Assembly: GCA_945878555.1 (NCBI GenBank)
Contig: CAMDWI010000014.1
Span: 83,387 to 117,556 of the forward strand
Source of the DNA: Klebsiella pneumoniae
GTDB lineage: Bacteria > Pseudomonadota > Gammaproteobacteria > Eutrophobiales > Eutrophobiaceae
Length of the DNA: 34,170 nt
Direction of reading: 5' to 3'
Shown here one piece after another: positions 8,047 to 17,305 of this stretch (positions are counted from its first letter, which is position 1; each line of letters begins with the position of its first letter). The notes beneath the pieces were generated by a model, which made no database searches, was not told the origin of the DNA, and saw only the letters and a program-made list of their open reading frames with translations. The position numbers were made by a program, and so were the translations under genes.

Positions 8047-9068
8047 TTTGTTTCCTGTGTATTGGCCCGCGAGAGCTGGTATAGCCTGACCGCGCGGTTA
8101 TGTTCATCCAGCGTTGCAGAGAACTGGTGTGTGCCGTCGCCCCGGGCAACAAAATAGACCTCTTCACCGGCGGCCGGCTGCAAGGCAGCACGGATCGCGT
8201 CCCGGCCCGGCGCGGCGATAGGCGTCGGTGGCAGGCCGGAATACACATAGGTATTAAACGGCGAGTCCAGATACAGATCCTGTTTGCGAATATTACCATT
8301 ATACGCGCTGCCCATCGCATAGATCACGGTCGGATCGGTCTGCAGCTTCATCCCCTGCTGCAAGCGGCGCACAAACACCCCGGCGATACGGTCACGTTCG
8401 GACGGGTCGGCCGTTTCCTTTTCGATGATCGAGGCCATGATCAGGGCATCATAGGGCGTAGTATACGGCAGCCCGGTCTGACGCTGCGGCCACTCCTCGG
8501 CCAGCACCTGCTGCATCAAATCAAACGCACGCCGGAAAAAATCGAGATCCGTCGTCCCGCGCGGGAAATGATAGGTATCCGGATAAAACTGCCCTTCCGG
8601 ACTGGTCTTCAGATAGTCCATCTGATTTGCAATGACGACGGGATCGGTGTCGTCCAATGTATGTATCAACGCCGGATGCGCCTGGACCAGACCAACAATC
8701 TCGCGGAACGTCAGCCCTTCCGGTATCGTCAACGCATATTGCACCACCCGGCCCGCGATCAGCTGGTCGAGCAATTGCAACTGCGTCGTCCCTGGCGCTA
8801 TCTCATACTCACCCGCCTTGATCAGCCGCGCCTTCTTGTACCAGCGCGCATCCAGCGTGAGGTAATAGGAATGATTGACCCAGCCCTGCTGCACCAGCAT
8901 CGAGGCGATGCTGGAAAAACTCATGCCGGGATTGATTGTCATCCGGACCGGCTCATTGATATTCATCGGCTGGTTCAGTTCGGTCTGCATGTCTGTGTAC
9001 AACCAGTAGAAGCACAGCGATGCTGACACGATGAATGCCGAGAAAAATGCCTTCAGGTTTCTGCTCAT
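8043..9068 (-). CDS. mltG: Endolytic peptidoglycan transglycosylase
   Basis: 341-aa YceG/MltG protein anchored by one N-terminal transmembrane helix (about 8-24), with the rest in the periplasm. It cleaves nascent glycan strands and is thought to set glycan length. The catalytic Glu is E216 in IIEKETA, matching E. coli E218. The conserved [11 protein letters not shown] (158-168) and [12 protein letters not shown] segments are present. It heads the operon with tmk and holB. In relatives pabC lies directly upstream; here a 146-bp gap with a perfect TATAAT and then a dehydrogenase gene occupy that place. Confidence 0.95.
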   Translation of the reverse strand: MSRNLKAFFSAFIVSASLCFYWLYTDMQTELNQPMNINEPVRMTINPGMSFSSIASMLVQQGWVNHSYYLTLDARWYKKARLIKAGEYEIAPGTTQLQLLDQLIAGRVVQYALTIPEGLTFREIVGLVQAHPALIHTLDDTDPVVIANQMDYLKTSPEGQFYPDTYHFPRGTTDLDFFRRAFDLMQQVLAEEWPQRQTGLPYTTPYDALIMASIIEKETADPSERDRIAGVFVRRLQQGMKLQTDPTVIYAMGSAYNGNIRKQDLYLDSPFNTYVYSGLPPTPIAAPGRDAIRAALQPAAGEEVYFVARGDGTHQFSATLDEHNRAVRLYQLSRANTQETK

Positions 9069-9140
9069 AATGTGACTGTCAGACTATTCATTATTCAGGT
9101 CCGGCAATTTCGCTGGAGATCGCTGGTTTGGAGTTACTGA

Positions 9141-9146
9141 ATTATA
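9141..9146 (-). promoter_or_regulatory. Candidate -10 box for the mltG-tmk-holB-pilZ-tatD cluster
   Basis: Perfect TATAAT on the minus strand, about 72 nt before the mltG ATG. No clear -35 hexamer lies at 17 bp. Because the upstream dehydrogenase gene replaced the usual pabC neighbour, this local promoter would give the cluster its own transcription start. Confidence 0.45.
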
Positions 9147-9214
9147 GCGGATTAGGGTTATCGCGACGAGGGCAAGTGTCACTTCATTGAGTGGGCACCG
9201 TATCGGTTATAGTA

Positions 9215-10540
9215 TTATCTTCCAAAGGCTGCTTGTACGCGCCAGACGACATTACCCACATCGTCTGCAACGAGAAGCGCACCGTCGCGATCCATAGTCA
9301 CACCTGCGGGACGACCGAGTGCGTTACCCTCACTGTCTACAAATCCGGTCAGTACGTCCTCGGGTACGCCCACTGGTCGTCCATTGGCAAAGGCAACAAA
9401 GATGACCTTGTAGCCGCTTCGCGGTTTACGGTTCCACGATCCATGCTGGCCGATGAAGGCGCCACCAGAGTAGTGTGATGGTAATAGCGTCCCCCGGTTA
9501 AACACCAGTCCGAGCGAGGCGGTATGCGAGCCGAGCGCATAGTCAGGCACAATGGCCGTCGCAACCAGATCGGGACGCTGCGGCTTTACACGTGCATCGA
9601 GGTGCTGACCATAATAGCTGTAGGGCCAACCATAAAAAGCACCCTCCTGTACCGACGTCATATAATCGGGCACCAGGTCGTTACCCAGTTCATCGCGTTC
9701 ATTTACCGTGGTCCACAGCTCGCCATTTAACGGTTGCCAATCCAGGCCATTTGGATTGCGCAACCCTGAAGCAAACAGTCGGGTGTGGCCGGTTGCGGGG
9801 TCGACCTCAAGAATGGCAGCGCGATTGACTTCGTTCTCCATGCCGTTTTCGCCCACGTTACTGTTGGAGCCAACTGTCACATATAGACGCGTACCATCCT
9901 GACTGGAGATGATATTTTTGGTCCAGTGATGATTGATCGAGCCTGCGGGTAAAACGGCGACGTTTACGCCTGGCGCCGTAATTTGAGTTGTGCCAGTCGT
10001 GTAGGGAAAACGCATGATCGAATCGGTATTCGCAATATAGAGATCGTTGCCGATGAGTGTCATCCCGAACGGCGAATTCAGTCCTGTCAGAAAGATAGTT
10101 TGTGTCTCTGCGATGCCGTCTCTGTCCTGGTCACGCAGCAGAGTGATACGATTCGCACTTGCAACTGCTGCCCCCGCACGTTTCATCACCAGCTTCATTA
10201 ACCAACCCTGGATTCCACGTGCATCATCTGGCCGTGGTGGGCCATTGGTTTCGGCAACCAGTACATCGTTATTGGGAAGGACATAGAGCCAGCGCGGGTG
10301 ATCAAGGCCGATGGCGTAGGCATTCACCACAAGTCCGGCTGCCACCTCAGGCGTCACTCCGGTTGGCCAGCCCATGGCCGGGGCGATATGGACCGTCGGT
10401 ATCAGCGTTGAGTGTGGCGATGGAAGGTCTGGTCGAGGACCGATTCCGTTATACTCTGGCAAAGTTGACACATCTGTACAGCTGACAAGCGCCAGCACGT
10501 ACCAACTGATCAGTAGCAATGTGGTAACAGAATTACGCAT
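9215..10540 (-). CDS. PQQ-type sugar (sorbosone-like) dehydrogenase, predicted lipoprotein
   Basis: 441-aa beta-propeller protein of the soluble glucose/sorbosone dehydrogenase family, which uses pyrroloquinoline quinone and calcium to oxidise sugars or related alcohols outside the inner membrane. Family marks are [14 protein letters not shown] near residue 80, [41 protein letters not shown] and [10 protein letters not shown]. The N-terminus is a signal sequence ending in LVSC (Cys21), a plausible lipobox. The substrate is unknown, and no PQQ synthesis genes are in the window. It lies 16 bp downstream of a DUF3309 gene and sits between fabF and mltG, where pabC is expected. The ribosome-binding site is poor, so coupling to the upstream gene is possible. 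Confidence 0.85.
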   Translation of the reverse strand: MRNSVTTLLLISWYVLALVSCTDVSTLPEYNGIGPRPDLPSPHSTLIPTVHIAPAMGWPTGVTPEVAAGLVVNAYAIGLDHPRWLYVLPNNDVLVAETNGPPRPDDARGIQGWLMKLVMKRAGAAVASANRITLLRDQDRDGIAETQTIFLTGLNSPFGMTLIGNDLYIANTDSIMRFPYTTGTTQITAPGVNVAVLPAGSINHHWTKNIISSQDGTRLYVTVGSNSNVGENGMENEVNRAAILEVDPATGHTRLFASGLRNPNGLDWQPLNGELWTTVNERDELGNDLVPDYMTSVQEGAFYGWPYSYYGQHLDARVKPQRPDLVATAIVPDYALGSHTASLGLVFNRGTLLPSHYSGGAFIGQHGSWNRKPRSGYKVIFVAFANGRPVGVPEDVLTGFVDSEGNALGRPAGVTMDRDGALLVADDVGNVVWRVQAAFGR

Positions 10541-10556
10541 CAGGACACGACTGCTA

Positions 10557-10715
10557 TCAGATATTGCCTGTCACCAGCAGTATTACCAGTAACACGGCTA
10601 TCACGCCGACTATTCCACTGGGTCTGTAACCCCAACTTCTACTGTGAGGCCATGTCGGAATCACGCCGAGCAAAATCAGTACCAGTACGACCAATAGGAT
10701 ATTTCCCAGAGTCAA
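10557..10715 (-). CDS. DUF3309 micro-membrane protein
   Basis: A small gene of 52 codons plus stop. The product has a hydrophobic helix ([15 protein letters not shown]), then the family signature [15 protein letters not shown], then a second hydrophobic helix. This matches DUF3309, tiny two-helix membrane proteins of unknown function. The preferred start is TTG at 10715, because a perfect AGGAG lies 7 nt upstream and the product then begins in the usual place (M-T-L-G). An ATG at 10730 in the same frame gives a 57-aa form but has almost no ribosome-binding site. It precedes the dehydrogenase gene by 16 bp on the same strand, so the two are probably cotranscribed. Confidence 0.72.
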   Translation of the reverse strand: MTLGNILLVVLVLILLGVIPTWPHSRSWGYRPSGIVGVIAVLLVILLVTGNI

Positions 10716-10730
10716 ATCACTGCTCCTCAT

Positions 10731-11005
10731 TCCAGGTTAATCGAGACTGCAATTTCCGGGAGGAATACTCCGGACGTTTGATTATTAACCTGCTATTACT
10801 ATGACTCTGTACGCTGTCACACGGAGATGCTGGTATATATAGTTATGTGGTCTTAAAGGGGTCAGAAAAATCAATGCACATGGGTGACAACCCACGGTTT
10901 TCGAATGATATCTGTGGCCAGGCCTACGCAATTTAAAAAACTGTGGTGTGTCCGCGCAGAACCTGTGTTCTCTGATCTGGGGACTGTGGGAAATCGTTCT
11001 TTCTG
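10731..11005. other. Intergenic region between fabF and the DUF3309 gene
   Basis: 275 bp without a supportable gene on either strand. It holds a small imperfect hairpin at about 10757-10774 (CCGG arms) and a 5-bp stem around 10883-10896. A phrase CTTAAAGGGGTCAG at about 10852-10865 resembles the GGGGTCAG motifs often seen at the edges of transposase-associated repeats. It may be decayed mobile DNA, which fits the loss of pabC here. No strong promoter or terminator could be assigned. Confidence 0.4.
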
Positions 11006-12253
11006 TTATTGACTACGCAGCTTGCTGAAAATCAACGTCCCATTCGTCCCGCCAAACCCGAACGAGTTTGACAAGGCGATATCGATCTTCATCTGTCGCG
11101 CGTGGTGGGGGACGTAGTCCAGATCACAGGCCGGATCAGGATTGTCGAGATTGATGGTGGGTGGTGCGACCTGGTCGCGTATTGCCAGCAGGCAAAATAC
11201 CGCTTCGATACCGCCGGCCGCGCCGAGCAAATGACCGGTCATCGACTTGGTCGAGCTGATCGCCACTTTTTTCGCGTCATCGCCAAACACACGTTTGACG
11301 GCGTTGTTCTCGACCACATCGCCTGCCGGTGTTGAGGTGCCGTGCGCGTTGATGTAGTCGATGGTGGATTTGTCTATGTGTGCATTACGCAGTGCGTTTA
11401 ACATACTGTGGGTGGCACCGGAGCCGTCTTCCGACGGGGCGGTCATGTGGTAGGCGTCGCCGCTCATACCGTAGCCGATCAACTCGCCGTAGATACGGGC
11501 ACCACGTTGCTTCGCATGTTCGAGCTCTTCCAGTACCATCACACCGGCACCGTCGCTGAGCACAAAACCGTCACGGTCGCGATCCCAGGGCCGGCTGGCA
11601 CGCTCGGGCTCATTGTTACGGGTGGACAAGGCCCGGGCATTCGCAAAACCGGCAAGTCCCGTTGGCGAGGTCGCCATCTCGGCACCACCGGCCACCATTA
11701 CATCGGCATCGCCGTATTCAATCAGACGCCCGGCATCACCGATATTATGCGTACCGGTAGTACACGCGGTGACGATGGCAAAGTTGGGTCCCTTCGCACC
11801 GATACGGATCGACAGATTGCCGGAGATCATATTGATGATATTACTCGGCACGTAGAACGGCGAGATCTTGCGCGGGCCACCTTCCTGCAGGATCAGCGTG
11901 CCCTTCTCTATACCGGGCAGACCGCCGATACCGGAACCGATCGCCACACCGATACGATGGGCGTTCTCTTCATTCACAACGAGACCGGAGTCCTCAAACG
12001 CCTGGATACCGGCCGCCATGCCGTAATGAATAAACGGATCCATCTTTTTGACATCCTTTTTCGGGATGTAGTCCTCGACATTAAAGTCGCGGATGGAACC
12101 GCCTATCTGGACCGGAAAATCCGTCGTATCAAAATGGGTAATCCGGCCGATACCGCTCTTCCCGGCCAGGATATTACTCCAGGTATCAATCACATTATTT
12201 CCCAGCGGGGTAATCAAACCCAGCCCGGTCACGACAACACGGCGTTTATGCAC
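11006..12253 (-). CDS. fabF: 3-oxoacyl-ACP synthase II
   Basis: 415-aa condensing enzyme that elongates acyl-ACP with malonyl-ACP in the cytoplasm. The catalytic triad is C164 ([10 protein letters not shown]), H303 ([11 protein letters not shown]) and H340 ([12 protein letters not shown]), nearly identical in numbering to E. coli FabF. The start is GTG with AGG 8 nt upstream. The gene follows acpP, with an intrinsic terminator in the 80-bp gap, so fabF is expected to be made at a lower level than ACP. Confidence 0.96.
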   Translation of the reverse strand: MHKRRVVVTGLGLITPLGNNVIDTWSNILAGKSGIGRITHFDTTDFPVQIGGSIRDFNVEDYIPKKDVKKMDPFIHYGMAAGIQAFEDSGLVVNEENAHRIGVAIGSGIGGLPGIEKGTLILQEGGPRKISPFYVPSNIINMISGNLSIRIGAKGPNFAIVTACTTGTHNIGDAGRLIEYGDADVMVAGGAEMATSPTGLAGFANARALSTRNNEPERASRPWDRDRDGFVLSDGAGVMVLEELEHAKQRGARIYGELIGYGMSGDAYHMTAPSEDGSGATHSMLNALRNAHIDKSTIDYINAHGTSTPAGDVVENNAVKRVFGDDAKKVAISSTKSMTGHLLGAAGGIEAVFCLLAIRDQVAPPTINLDNPDPACDLDYVPHHARQMKIDIALSNSFGFGGTNGTLIFSKLRSQ

Positions 12254-12280
12254 GGCGAAAACCTGATTATTCTGTCAGTT

Positions 12281-12316
12281 AAAAAAGAAAAGGCCGCAGT
12301 TACGTGCGGCCTTTCT
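12281..12316 (-). terminator. Intrinsic terminator after acpP
   Basis: On the minus strand the arms AAAGGCCGCA and TGCGGCCTTT (12305-12314 and 12289-12298) form a 10-bp stem with a 6-nt loop, followed by a run TTCTTTTTT. It lies between acpP and fabF and probably acts as a partial terminator that keeps acpP mRNA abundant relative to fabF. Confidence 0.85.
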
Positions 12317-12333
12317 TCGATTAATGCTGATGT

Positions 12334-12570
12334 TTATTCCAGATTGGCGTTGATGTAATCAACTGCCTGCTGGACAGTTGTTATCTTCTCGGCCTCTTCA
12401 TCCGGAATTTCGGTCTTAAACTCCTCCTCAAGAGCCATGACCAGTTCAACGGTGTCCAGCGAATCGGCGCCCAGATCATCTACGAAAGAGGCTTCCGTAG
12501 TTACCTCTTCTTCCTTCACGCCTAACTGCTCGACTACTATTTTTTTTACTCGTTCTTCAACACTACTCAT
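12334..12570 (-). CDS. acpP: Acyl carrier protein
   Basis: 78-aa acidic carrier. Ser37 in [19 protein letters not shown] takes the 4'-phosphopantetheine arm that holds growing acyl chains. The true start is ATG 12570, because the product then begins [12 protein letters not shown] as in other ACPs and a strong GGGAGGAAAG ribosome-binding site lies upstream; an in-frame ATG at 12603 is too far out. A 153-bp AT-rich gap with a likely promoter precedes it, and a terminator follows it, so acpP can be transcribed on its own. Confidence 0.97.
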   Translation of the reverse strand: MSSVEERVKKIVVEQLGVKEEEVTTEASFVDDLGADSLDTVELVMALEEEFKTEIPDEEAEKITTVQQAVDYINANLE

Positions 12571-12618
12571 GATGGTTCTTTCCTCCCTATACGGAATAGG
12601 CACCTAGGTGCGGGTGTA

Positions 12619-12646
12619 AGTTTAGTGATTTGAAAATAAGTTGCAA
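12619..12646 (-). promoter_or_regulatory. Candidate acpP promoter
   Basis: Minus strand: -35 TTGCAA (12641-12646), 16-bp spacer, -10 TAAACT (12619-12624). Transcription would start near 12612, leaving a leader of about 42 nt with a strong ribosome-binding site. The surrounding region up to 12700 is very AT-rich, which often strengthens promoters. Confidence 0.5.
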
Positions 12647-12723
12647 GTTGGATAAATCATTGATTATTAATTTTTATATAAAACAACCAGTTAATTTTAA
12701 ATTCTCGATTTCAGGGCAGCTTG

Positions 12724-13473
12724 TTATGCCATGTACAGGCCGCCATTTACATTAATTGTCTCGCCGGTGATATAGCCGGCCGAGCCTGAGGCGAGGAAGG
12801 CCACCGTTTCGGCTATCTCCACGGCCTGTCCAAATCGACCCAGTGCGGTCTGCTTACTCATCAGGGTCTGGTGCTCTTCCGACAACTCGCTAGTCATGTC
12901 GGTCACAATAAAACCGGGGGCCACTGCGTTCACGGTGATCCCGCGACTGCCGACTTCCCGTGCCAGCGATTTGGTAAAGCCTATCATACCAGCCTTCGCT
13001 GCAGAATAATTCACCTGACCCGGATTACCCGAAAGCGCAACGACCGAGGTGATGTTGATGATTCTGCCGAAACGGGCCTTAATCATGCCCTTCAGGCACA
13101 CCCGGGTCACCCGGAATACGGAGTTCAGGTTCGTATCGATCACATCGAGCCATTCCTCGTCCTTCATCCGCAGCATCAGGTTATCGCGGGTGATACCGGC
13201 GTTATTGACCAGTATGGTCGGTATCAGATTCTGCGCGGCAAGGCCGCTGAAAAACGCCTCGATAGATTCAGGCTTCGACACATCCAGCACACCTGCCGAG
13301 CCCTTGATATTGTTCTCCTTGAACATCTGTTCGATGTTTCTGGCACCGGATTCCGATGTGGCTGTACCGATCACGGTCGCCCCGCACTGCCCCAGTGTTT
13401 TCGCAATCGCATTGCCAATGCCACGACTGGCACCGGTAACGAGTGCCACCTGGTTTTCAAGATTTATATTCAT
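12724..13473 (-). CDS. fabG: 3-oxoacyl-ACP reductase
   Basis: 249-aa short-chain dehydrogenase that reduces 3-oxoacyl-ACP with NADPH. The Rossmann motif is VTGASRGIG (12-20), followed by NNAG at 90-93 and the catalytic S143, Y156 and K160 (YSAAK). The C-terminal GFIVTDMT and NVNGG segments are typical of FabG. Its start overlaps the fabD stop by 4 nt. Order and spacing match the standard fabH-fabD-fabG-acpP-fabF cluster. Confidence 0.96.
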   Translation of the reverse strand: MNINLENQVALVTGASRGIGNAIAKTLGQCGATVIGTATSESGARNIEQMFKENNIKGSAGVLDVSKPESIEAFFSGLAAQNLIPTILVNNAGITRDNLMLRMKDEEWLDVIDTNLNSVFRVTRVCLKGMIKARFGRIINITSVVALSGNPGQVNYSAAKAGMIGFTKSLAREVGSRGITVNAVAPGFIVTDMTSELSEEHQTLMSKQTALGRFGQAVEIAETVAFLASGSAGYITGETINVNGGLYMA

Positions 13474-14420
13474 GGCTGTATCTCTTTTACGGTCTGTTCC
13501 AGCGTTGATTTATCGCCGATGGCCAGCGCCATCAGCTCACGGTTGATCCGTTTGGTGAGACCGGTCAGGACCTTACCCGGACCGCTCTCGATCACTGTCC
13601 CGCATTGCAGGGCTGCGAGACGGTTTATCGTATCTACCCAGCGTACCGGCTGGTGCAACTGACTGACCAGGGCGATCTTGATCGCCTCGGCACTGCTGCT
13701 GATCTGTGTATCGACATTATGCAGCACCGGTATCTCGGGACTGGCAAACGTCATCTGCTGCAGACGCTGTTCGAGCCGGGCGGCTGCCGGTTTCATCAGG
13801 GCGCAATGTGACGGTACGCTGACCGGCAATACGATGGCGCGTTTGGCCCCGGCTTCCTTGCAGAGCTCCACCGCCCGGTTGACCGCTGCCACATCACCGG
13901 CGATCACCGTCTGTTCGGGAGAATTGTAATTTACGGCAGAAACGACCTCGGCACCCGCGGCCTCTGCACACATTTTTTCAATGGAGGCGCTGTCGAGGCC
14001 CAGTATAGCAGCCATACCACCCGTGCCTGCCGGGACGGCGTCCTGCATGTAACGACCGCGGTCACGAACGAGCAACACGGCCTCACTGAACGGTATCACA
14101 CCGGCACACACGAGCGCCGTATATTCGCCGAGGCTGTGCCCGGCCAGATAGTCCGGTTTGCGTCCGCCTGCCTGCAACCAGATACGCCAGATGGCCACTG
14201 CGGCGCTGAGCAGGGCCGGCTGGGTCACTTCGGTGCGATTCAGTTCAGATTCAGGACCGTTCTGGGTAACAGACCACAGGTCATAGCCGAGTGCCGATGA
14301 GGCCTCGGCAAAGGTCTCAGCCACGATCGGATAAGCGACTGCAAAATCCTGCAACATGCCGACAGACTGCGAGCCCTGTCCGGGAAAAATGATAGCGAAA
14401 TGACTGGATGCTGGCTGCAT
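13470..14420 (-). CDS. fabD: Malonyl-CoA:ACP transacylase
   Basis: 316-aa enzyme that moves malonyl from CoA to ACP. It has FPGQGSQSVGM at 12-22, the nucleophile S96 in GHSLGEY, and a His in the VPSHCALM segment. Its ATG shares one base with the fabH stop (TAATG), and its end overlaps fabG by 4 nt, so translation is likely coupled along fabH-fabD-fabG. Confidence 0.96.
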   Translation of the reverse strand: MQPASSHFAIIFPGQGSQSVGMLQDFAVAYPIVAETFAEASSALGYDLWSVTQNGPESELNRTEVTQPALLSAAVAIWRIWLQAGGRKPDYLAGHSLGEYTALVCAGVIPFSEAVLLVRDRGRYMQDAVPAGTGGMAAILGLDSASIEKMCAEAAGAEVVSAVNYNSPEQTVIAGDVAAVNRAVELCKEAGAKRAIVLPVSVPSHCALMKPAAARLEQRLQQMTFASPEIPVLHNVDTQISSSAEAIKIALVSQLHQPVRWVDTINRLAALQCGTVIESGPGKVLTGLTKRINRELMALAIGDKSTLEQTVKEIQP

Positions 14421-15376
14421 TAATAACGTACCAGCGCGGCGCCCCAGGCAAAGCCGCCACCGAGCGCTTCAAATAATAACAGTTGACCCGGCTTGATCCG
14501 ACCATCGCGCACACCGGTATCCAGTGCCAGCGGTATCGAGGCGGCCGAGGTATTTCCATGCAGGGGTACGGTCAGGATCACCTTGTCCATCGATAACATC
14601 AATTTTTTGGCGGTCGCAGCGATAATACGCGCATTCGCCTGGTGCGGTACCAGCCAGTCGATATCGGCCTTGGTCATACCAGTTCCGTTGAGAATATCTT
14701 CGACGATCACATCCATCGCATTGACGGCAAACTTGAATACATCACTGCCTTGCATACGTATAAATTTGTCATCACCGGTCCGCGATACGCCGTTCGGTAC
14801 TTCGAGCATGTTCGCATAGGCACCATTGGCGTGTAGCCGCGTTGCATAGAGACCCGGCTCGGTCGAGGCCTGCAGGATGACCGCGCCCGCACCGTCACCA
14901 AACAGCACGCAGGTACTACGATCAGTCCAGTCGACGATCCGTGACAGACAATCGGCACCGATGACCAGCACATTTTTGGCACTGCCGGACTTGATAAACT
15001 TGTCGGCCACGGTCAGTGCATACACAAAACCTGAACACACGGCCTGCACGTCAAATGCAGGGCAGGCATTATTGATTTGTAGCGCCCGTTGTAACAGACA
15101 GGCGTTGCTCGGGAAAATCTGGTCGGGGGTGGAGGTGGCAAATACAATCAAATCGATCTGGTTCTTGTCGAGGTTTGCCGCGGCCAACGCCCGTCTTGCC
15201 GCCTCGACCGCCATATCACAGGTGGTCTCGTCGGGCCTCGCAATATGGCGTTCGCGGATACCTGTACGCTCCTGTATCCATTCATCAGACGTATCGACCA
15301 GTTGCTCCAGTTCGGCATTCGTCATAATGCGCTCTGGCAGGTAGGACCCGGTACCGGTGATTCTGGAATAGATCAC
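14420..15376 (-). CDS. fabH: 3-oxoacyl-ACP synthase III
   Basis: 318-aa enzyme that starts fatty-acid synthesis by condensing acetyl-CoA with malonyl-ACP. The triad is C114 (QAVCSGF), H245 ([10 protein letters not shown]) and N275 ([11 protein letters not shown]), very close to E. coli numbering. The start is GTG within a GTGA overlap with the plsX stop. It lies downstream of plsX as in many bacteria. Confidence 0.96.
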   Translation of the reverse strand: MIYSRITGTGSYLPERIMTNAELEQLVDTSDEWIQERTGIRERHIARPDETTCDMAVEAARRALAAANLDKNQIDLIVFATSTPDQIFPSNACLLQRALQINNACPAFDVQAVCSGFVYALTVADKFIKSGSAKNVLVIGADCLSRIVDWTDRSTCVLFGDGAGAVILQASTEPGLYATRLHANGAYANMLEVPNGVSRTGDDKFIRMQGSDVFKFAVNAMDVIVEDILNGTGMTKADIDWLVPHQANARIIAATAKKLMLSMDKVILTVPLHGNTSAASIPLALDTGVRDGRIKPGQLLLFEALGGGFAWGAALVRY

Positions 15377-16404
15377 AATACACCACTCCCGTTCTGGTGA
15401 AGTTTTTCCAGTCGTGCGGAAATCCGCTCAGGCACATCCATGTCCACTTCCTTGATCGCCTCTTCAATGGCGGTCGCAAACGAAACGCGATCAGCACCAC
15501 CATGACTTTTCACTACAATCCCGCGCAGGCCCAGCAGACTGGCACCATTATAACGGCGGGGATCGATCTTGTTCTGGATTTTACGCAGTATCGGGATCGT
15601 CAGCAGCGCGGACAACTTGCCGTACAGCGTGGAGGAAAATTCTTTTTTCACATGGTATCCGACCAGTTTGGCCACGCCTTCACTGGCCTTCAAGGCCACG
15701 TTGCCGGTAAAACCGTCGGTCACGATTACGTCGACCTTGCCGGTAAAGATATCGGTGCCTTCGACGAAACCGATGTAATTCAGATGACTGTTCGTCAGCA
15801 ATATCGCCGCCTGTTTGATCCTGTCATCTCCCTTGTTCTCCTCGGAGCCGACATTCAACAGGCCGATAGTGGGATTTTCAATATGCTCGACCGCGCTGGT
15901 CAGCTCCGAGCCCATCACCGCAAACTGGAACAATTGCTCCGAGCTGGTATTGATATTCGCACCGAGATCCAGCAGATGGGTATGCCCTTCAACACCGGGC
16001 ATAATCGAACAGATGGCCGGGCGGTCGATACCCGGTAACATCTTCAATACATAACGTGAAATCGCCATCAAGGCACCGGTATTACCGGCGCTGACACAGG
16101 CATCTGCCTTGTCTTCCTTGACCATCTCGATGGCGATACGCATCGATGACTGTTTTTTGTTACGCAAGGCGAGTGAAGGCAACTCGTGCATCTCCACCAC
16201 CTCAGGCGCATGCAGGATTTGCAGACACTCCGATTCGGACTGGCCGAGTTTGCGCAGTTCCTCCTGCAAACGGTCCTGCTGACCGACCAGTATCAGTTGC
16301 AGATCCGGGTGTCTGGCGAGTACCTGAATAGCGGCAGGCACCGTCTCGGACGGGCCAAAATCGCCGCCCATCGCATCAATTGCAATACGGTCAACCAAGG
16401 TCAA
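15373..16404 (-). CDS. plsX: Phosphate acyltransferase
   Basis: 343-aa peripheral-membrane enzyme that converts acyl-ACP to acyl-phosphate for PlsY, the first step of glycerophospholipid assembly. It has the [13 protein letters not shown]-terminal motif, [10 protein letters not shown] and the C-terminal VKSHGGAD segment. The start is a TTG: either 16404, or 16398, which has GGGA 9 nt upstream. An 86-bp gap with a strong hairpin separates it from rpmF, and its stop overlaps fabH by 4 nt. Confidence 0.94.
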   Translation of the reverse strand: MTLVDRIAIDAMGGDFGPSETVPAAIQVLARHPDLQLILVGQQDRLQEELRKLGQSESECLQILHAPEVVEMHELPSLALRNKKQSSMRIAIEMVKEDKADACVSAGNTGALMAISRYVLKMLPGIDRPAICSIMPGVEGHTHLLDLGANINTSSEQLFQFAVMGSELTSAVEHIENPTIGLLNVGSEENKGDDRIKQAAILLTNSHLNYIGFVEGTDIFTGKVDVIVTDGFTGNVALKASEGVAKLVGYHVKKEFSSTLYGKLSALLTIPILRKIQNKIDPRRYNGASLLGLRGIVVKSHGGADRVSFATAIEEAIKEVDMDVPERISARLEKLHQNGSGVL

Positions 16405-16434
16405 TATTCCCGGGAACAGGGTACGAGTGCGTAA

Positions 16435-16460
16435 GCTGACGCCTGCTGGCAGGCATCAGC
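16435..16460. other. Intercistronic hairpin between rpmF and plsX
   Basis: Arms GCTGA-C-GCCTG and CAGGC-A-TCAGC form two 5-bp helices with one C-A mismatch and a 4-nt loop. There is no T-run after it. It may protect the rpmF mRNA 3' end or lower read-through to plsX, which would suit the much higher demand for ribosomal protein L32. Confidence 0.55.
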
Positions 16461-16490
16461 ATCGAATGGAAAATCAAACGTGCCTGCGGC

Positions 16491-16676
16491 TTATTCCGTC
16501 TCGTCCTTGCTCTCGATTACCTTGCGGCCACGATAATAACCGTCCTTGCTCACATGGTGACGTCTGTGTATCGCACCGGTGGTTGGCTCAACGGACAGTT
16601 CAGTCGAGGTCAGTGCATCATGCGCACGTCGCATACCCCTTCTGGAAACTGATTTTTTGGACTTTTGTACTGCCAT
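16491..16676 (-). CDS. rpmF: 50S ribosomal protein L32
   Basis: 61-aa basic protein of the large ribosomal subunit. It starts [22 protein letters not shown], the L32 signature. It has no cysteine pairs, so it is the zinc-independent form. It lies 21 bp after yceD and before plsX, the conserved yceD-rpmF-plsX order. Confidence 0.96.
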   Translation of the reverse strand: MAVQKSKKSVSRRGMRRAHDALTSTELSVEPTTGAIHRRHHVSKDGYYRGRKVIESKDETE

Positions 16677-16697
16677 GGCGTTAATCTCTCCTGAAAA

Positions 16698-17204
16698 TTA
16701 TGGTTTACCCGTCTTTAAACTCTTTAAAACAGCAAACGGATTCTGTTTCTTTACCGTAAGCTCACTGACCAGGTCCGCTGCCGGGCAAGCGGATCGTTCA
16801 TGTATCGGCGCTAAAGGCATCGCCAGTAACAACTCCTCTTCTATCAACCGGATCAGCGGAATCCTGTGCTCATCGGCGACCACCGGCTCCAGCATCTCCG
16901 GCAATACATCAATCTGCTGCTGGTCATCAATCACCCCGACATGGATCGGGCTTTGCAGTTTCAGCGGCATCTCATTCAGACAACGCTGACATAAAACTGT
17001 CAAATCGGCAGTTAATTCACCGGTAATGGTAACGATGCCCATGTCGTCCTTGTCGAAGGCCAGGTCAAAACTGACCGAGCCGTCCCGATTCAGGATTAAA
17101 TCACTGATTCGGTCCAGTTGCGTAAATCGCAGCTGGCCAGACAAACGTTCACCAGAATCCGCAAGTTTCGCAGGTTCTATTATTAAAGGCAGGTCAGGAG
17201 ACAT
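16698..17204 (-). CDS. yceD: YceD family protein (DUF177)
   Basis: 168-aa protein of the YceD/DUF177 family, linked to 23S rRNA or large-subunit accumulation in some bacteria. It contains a CQRC pair (VLCQRCLNEMPL), an acidic IEEELLLAMP helix, a further Cys in HERSACPA and the conserved QNPFAVLKSLK end. A longer reading from TTG 17243 is rejected because that TTG is the first part of a consensus TTGACA -35 box and the extra residues have no family match. ATG 17204 has no ribosome-binding site and lies only about 10 nt after the -10 box, so the mRNA may be leaderless. It heads the rpmF-plsX-fab operon. Confidence 0.9.
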   Translation of the reverse strand: MSPDLPLIIEPAKLADSGERLSGQLRFTQLDRISDLILNRDGSVSFDLAFDKDDMGIVTITGELTADLTVLCQRCLNEMPLKLQSPIHVGVIDDQQQIDVLPEMLEPVVADEHRIPLIRLIEEELLLAMPLAPIHERSACPAADLVSELTVKKQNPFAVLKSLKTGKP

Positions 17205-17214
17205 CAGGCGGTGA

Positions 17215-17243
17215 AGTTTAGCTATACACGTATTGGCTGTCAA
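17215..17243 (-). promoter_or_regulatory. Promoter of the yceD-rpmF-plsX-fab operon
   Basis: Minus strand: perfect -35 TTGACA (17238-17243), 17-bp spacer, -10 TAAACT (17215-17220, 4 of 6). The expected start point near 17208 is 3-5 nt from the yceD ATG. Confidence 0.7.
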
Positions 17244-17271
17244 AGAGTTCGACAGTATTTAAACTATTGAC

Positions 17272-17299
17272 TTGACAGTAAATTACAGCTTGCGATCAT
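17272..17299 (+). promoter_or_regulatory. Candidate maf promoter
   Basis: Perfect -35 TTGACA (17272-17277), 16-bp spacer, weak -10 GATCAT (17294-17299, 4 of 6). The predicted start point falls at the maf ATG itself. It lies back to back with the yceD promoter. Confidence 0.4.
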
Positions 17300-17305
17300 G
17301 AAACC

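Noticed and set aside
8100..9026. Plus-strand 308-aa open frame opposite mltG
   Set aside because: Mirror of mltG codon bias, Arg/Ile-rich, no recognisable domain.
11408..12358. Plus-strand 316-aa open frame opposite fabF
   Set aside because: Shadow of fabF that runs across the acpP terminator; composition atypical of protein.
17205..17243. N-terminal extension of YceD from TTG 17243
   Set aside because: That TTG is the first half of a consensus TTGACA box, with a -10 at the right distance.
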